The notes below the pieces were generated by a model, which was given only the letters and a program-made list of their open reading frames with translations, was not told the origin of the DNA and did no database searches. A stretch of 32,009 bases of DNA, from the NCBI GenBank assembly GCA_035645555.1, contig DASQMI010000060.1:1-32009 (forward strand), in the 5' to 3' direction. Positions 30,212 through 32,009 of this stretch are shown here, piece after piece (within the stretch, counting starts at the first letter, position 1; every line of letters starts with the position of its first letter). Made by a program: the position numbers and the translations under genes. This DNA is from Lysobacter_F sp035645555 (GTDB lineage Bacteria > Pseudomonadota > Gammaproteobacteria > Xanthomonadales > Xanthomonadaceae).

Positions 30212-30429
30212 GGCATGCGGCGGGGCGGTCGGGTTGCGAAAGGTTAGCCGCTGGATTCAAGCCGGTGCGGGCCGGCGTCGCCAGAATGCACGGCCGGCCC
30301 CTGTTGGACCCGCCCCGTGTTCAACCCACGTCTTGCTGCGGCGCGCGCCCGGCGCCACCGCGCCCGCACCATCGGAACCCGCACCTTTGCAATGCCGCTG
30401 TCGCAACGCGCCACGCCGGAGTGCGCGCG

Positions 30430-30924
30430 ATGAGCGCCGCCAGCGAGACGGTGGCGGGCACGGTGCGGATCCGGCGCGCCGTGCCGCAGGACGTGCCGCG
30501 CCTGCTCGCGCTGATGCGCGCGCTCGCAACGTACGAAGACTGCGCGGCAGCGCTGAACGCGGACGAAGCATCGCTGTCGCGCGACGGGTTCGGCGCGGTC
30601 CCGCGCTACGCGGCACTGCTGGCCGAAGTGGACGCCGACGTCGCGGGCTACGTGACCTATACGACCGGCTACTCGATCTGGGCGGCCCGCACCACGCTGC
30701 TCGTCGACGACGTGTTCGTCGCCGACGGTTACCGCGGGCTCGGCATTGGCCGCGAGCTGATGGCGGCGGTCGGGCGCATCTGCGTCGAGGACGGCCATGC
30801 GTTCGCGCGCTGGACGGTCGAGGTGGACAACGCCGCCGCGATTGCGTTCTACGAACGCTTGGGCGCGCGCGTGTCGGCGAAGGGTCTCTGCACCTGGATC
30901 CCCTCACCGCCGTCGGCGCGATGA
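30430..30924 (+). CDS. GNAT-family N-acetyltransferase
   Basis: This 164-residue protein is a Gcn5-related acetyltransferase that would move an acetyl group from acetyl-CoA to an amine. VRIRRAVPQDVPRLLALMRALATYE (residues 12-36) is the first strand and helix; the acetyl-CoA loop is VADGYRGLGIGRELM (motif A, about 102-116), and DNAAAIAFYERLGARV is motif B. The TTLLVDDVFV strand resembles diamine (spermidine-type) acetyltransferases, but the substrate is not fixed. I chose the ATG at 30430 because the domain starts there; the frame is open to 30199 over unrelated sequence. The tRNA-Thr gene lies 13 bases downstream on the other strand. Confidence 0.88.
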   Translation: MSAASETVAGTVRIRRAVPQDVPRLLALMRALATYEDCAAALNADEASLSRDGFGAVPRYAALLAEVDADVAGYVTYTTGYSIWAARTTLLVDDVFVADGYRGLGIGRELMAAVGRICVEDGHAFARWTVEVDNAAAIAFYERLGARVSAKGLCTWIPSPPSAR

Positions 30925-30937
30925 CGCCGCCGCGAGG

Positions 30938-31013
30938 TGGTGCCGGCTGTCGGACTTGAACCGACGACCTACCGCTTACAAGGCGGTTGCTCTACCAGCT
31001 GAGCTAAGCCGGC
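30938..31013 (-). tRNA. tRNA-Thr (anticodon TGT)
   Basis: A complete 76-base tRNA on the minus strand. The acceptor stem pairs GCCGGCT (31013-31007) with AGCCGGC (30948-30942), followed by discriminator A and an encoded CCA (30941-30938). The D-arm reads AGCTCAGCTGGTAGAGCA, the anticodon stem ACCGC/GCGGT holds loop CTTGTAA with anticodon TGT, and the T-arm has GTTCAAGTC. It reads ACA codons. It lies 13 bases upstream of the SPOR gene's stop, so they are on the same strand with tRNA downstream. Confidence 0.97.
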
Positions 31014-31026
31014 GCGTGCGCGCATT

Positions 31027-31710
31027 CTAGCCTGCGGCAACGCGCAGGCCGGCGCAGTCGAGACTCTGTCGGCGGGCGGCACCGGCGAGCGCCTGCGCGT
31101 GTGCCGCATCCAGCGTGGCGCCGGCGGCGACGTCGACCCACAGTGTGCCTGCGGCCGCGCCGCCGAGCGGCTCGGCGATCGCGGCGAAGCCGGCCGCCTG
31201 CAGCGCTTCGGCATGCCGGCGTGCGGAGGGTTCGCTGCCGAAGCGGCCGAGCGCCAGCGCATTCGCCTCGGCGCCCTCGCGGACGACGAAATAGTCGCTG
31301 AAGCCGGCCCTGGCCACGCGCGCGGCGGCGGCCTCGGCCTCTTCCGCGCTCGCGAACGGCGGCAGGTACACGCGCCAGCCGCGCGCACGCGTCCCCGGCG
31401 GCTGATGCACGGCGACCTGCGACGCGAGCGGGCGCAGGCGCGCGAGCGCCGCTTCCGCCGCCGCACGCCCGTCGAACGGACCGAGCCGGAAGCAGTGCGC
31501 GGCCCCGGCCAGCGCGCGCGCCGGCGCAGCGGGAGCGGCAGAAGCCGCGGGCCGCGCGGCTGCGCGCGCTTCGTCGGCGAGCTGCAGCGGCTCGACACCC
31601 GCCGGCAGCGGCGCCTCCGGCGCGGGCGGCGGCGGCGCATGCGTCGCCCACCACAGCGCGGTGCCGAGGTTCAACGCGGCCAGCATCACGATCGCAGCGC
31701 GCAGGAGCAT
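31027..31710 (-). CDS. SPOR-domain protein, membrane-anchored
   Basis: This 227-residue protein has an N-terminal membrane helix (about residues 4-22, RAAIVMLAALNLGTALWWA), a Pro/Ala-rich linker to about 70, and a C-terminal part of SPOR type: CFRLGPFDGRAAAEAALARLRPLASQ, then GWRVYLPPFASAEEAEAAAARVARAGFSDYFVV, then ALALGRFGSEPSARRHAEALQAAGFAAIAEPLG. SPOR domains bind denuded septal peptidoglycan, so it should act at the periplasmic face during division. The start is the ATG at 31710-31708. It follows coaX by 22 bases on the same strand and precedes tRNA-Thr; a coaX-SPOR-tRNA order is common in gammaproteobacteria. Confidence 0.9.
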   Translation of the reverse strand: MLLRAAIVMLAALNLGTALWWATHAPPPPAPEAPLPAGVEPLQLADEARAAARPAASAAPAAPARALAGAAHCFRLGPFDGRAAAEAALARLRPLASQVAVHQPPGTRARGWRVYLPPFASAEEAEAAAARVARAGFSDYFVVREGAEANALALGRFGSEPSARRHAEALQAAGFAAIAEPLGGAAAGTLWVDVAAGATLDAAHAQALAGAARRQSLDCAGLRVAAG

Positions 31711-31732
31711 GCGCGGATTCTAGGCGCCCGCT

Positions 31733-32009
31733 TCAGCGCGAAGTTTCGACTGCTGCCCAGATTGCGAGTCCCTCCAGCACCAGATGCGGAGCGGGACGGG
31801 CCTGCGGCAGCCTTGGCCGCAGCGCGTCGGCGCCGCCGCCGTGCAGCAGCAGTGCCGGCGCGCGACCGAGCCGCGCGTGCGCGGCGGCGAGCCGCTGTTC
31901 GATCAGCGCAAGCGCCGCGCCTTCGCAGCCCGACGCCAGACCGTCCTCGGTGCTGACGGCGAAGTCGACCGCTTCGCCACCGGCGACCGGCAGCTGCGGC
32001 GCGCGCGCG
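31733..32009 (-). CDS. coaX: Type III pantothenate kinase, C-terminal part only
   Basis: CoaX phosphorylates pantothenate in the first step of coenzyme A synthesis; this family is not inhibited by CoA. Only the last 91 residues lie in the window, the rest beyond base 32009. Visible are DFAVSTEDGLASGCEGAALALIEQ (residues matching the FxxST-D-xxSG stretch of the family), LLLHGGGADALRPRL (the Gly-Gly-x-Ala loop), and HLVLEGLAIWA (the LVLxGL motif) near the end. The stop is at 31735-31733. It is 22 bases upstream of the SPOR gene on the same strand. The identification is from three conserved motifs in the correct order. Confidence 0.88.
   Translation of the reverse strand, partial: ARAPQLPVAGGEAVDFAVSTEDGLASGCEGAALALIEQRLAAAHARLGRAPALLLHGGGADALRPRLPQARPAPHLVLEGLAIWAAVETSR

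Noticed and set aside
30212..30429. Operator between AraC and GNAT genes
   Set aside because: Only short GC-rich inverted repeats of the kind found throughout the window are visible.

Overview
The window is about 70% GC, densely packed, and carries bacterial genes on both strands. The gene families and order point to a gammaproteobacterium of the Xanthomonadales (Lysobacteraceae/Xanthomonadaceae or close relatives). Supporting signs are a short tryptophan 2,3-dioxygenase whose His55 and His240 fall at the Xanthomonas enzyme's positions, a lone E1-alpha/E1-beta/E2 2-oxoacid dehydrogenase operon, a tryptophanyl-tRNA synthetase with a C-terminal extension, and a cluster of GTAGGAGCGGCTT-type REP palindromes. 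Nothing resembles a prophage, plasmid, integron or CRISPR locus; this is mainly core chromosome. No stretch over 300 bases lacks a gene or a described feature.

Layout. Bases 1-3900 (minus strand) hold a tryptophan biosynthesis operon: a Trp-codon-rich leader ORF, trpE, a methyltransferase of lower GC, trpG and trpD (cut by the window edge). Bases 3900-6200 (minus) hold a YegS-like lipid kinase, rpe and a membrane-anchored J-domain protein. On the plus strand come purC, an Mpo1-like membrane protein and an EamA transporter, whose end overlaps that of a convergent NAD(P)-binding protein. Bases 8800-12500 (minus) encode that protein, nhaA, a Ca2+/Na+ antiporter and a lipoprotein. Bases 12600-15620 are a tyrosine/homogentisate catabolism unit: hppD and hmgA on minus and a divergent MarR regulator on plus, with a perfect 18-bp palindrome inside the hppD promoter. 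A POT peptide transporter and tryptophan 2,3-dioxygenase follow on minus.

Bases 18359-23210 (plus) are an operon for a 2-oxoacid dehydrogenase (E1-alpha, E1-beta, an SH3-cupin protein, E2), then a 4-OT-like tautomerase and a VOC protein. Five REP-like elements fill 23233-23421. Beyond them lie a small membrane protein and trpS (minus), an exported protein (plus), an entericidin-like lipoprotein, arginase and a small hypothetical protein (minus), another small protein and a GAF-EAL phosphodiesterase (plus), an AraC regulator (minus), a GNAT acetyltransferase (plus), tRNA-Thr(TGT), a SPOR protein and the C-terminal part of coaX (minus).

Amino-acid metabolism is the common thread: Trp synthesis, Trp oxidation, Trp-tRNA charging, Tyr/Phe breakdown, 2-oxoacid oxidation, arginine hydrolysis and peptide uptake. 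The most interesting points are a Trp-codon leader ORF that overlaps the start of trpE, with RNA pairing able to mask the trpE ribosome-binding site; a probably acquired methyltransferase inside the trp operon; a one-ORF SH3-cupin protein with a strong internal ribosome-binding site between E1 and E2; and the MarR operator. All functional calls come from reading motifs by eye, with no database search.
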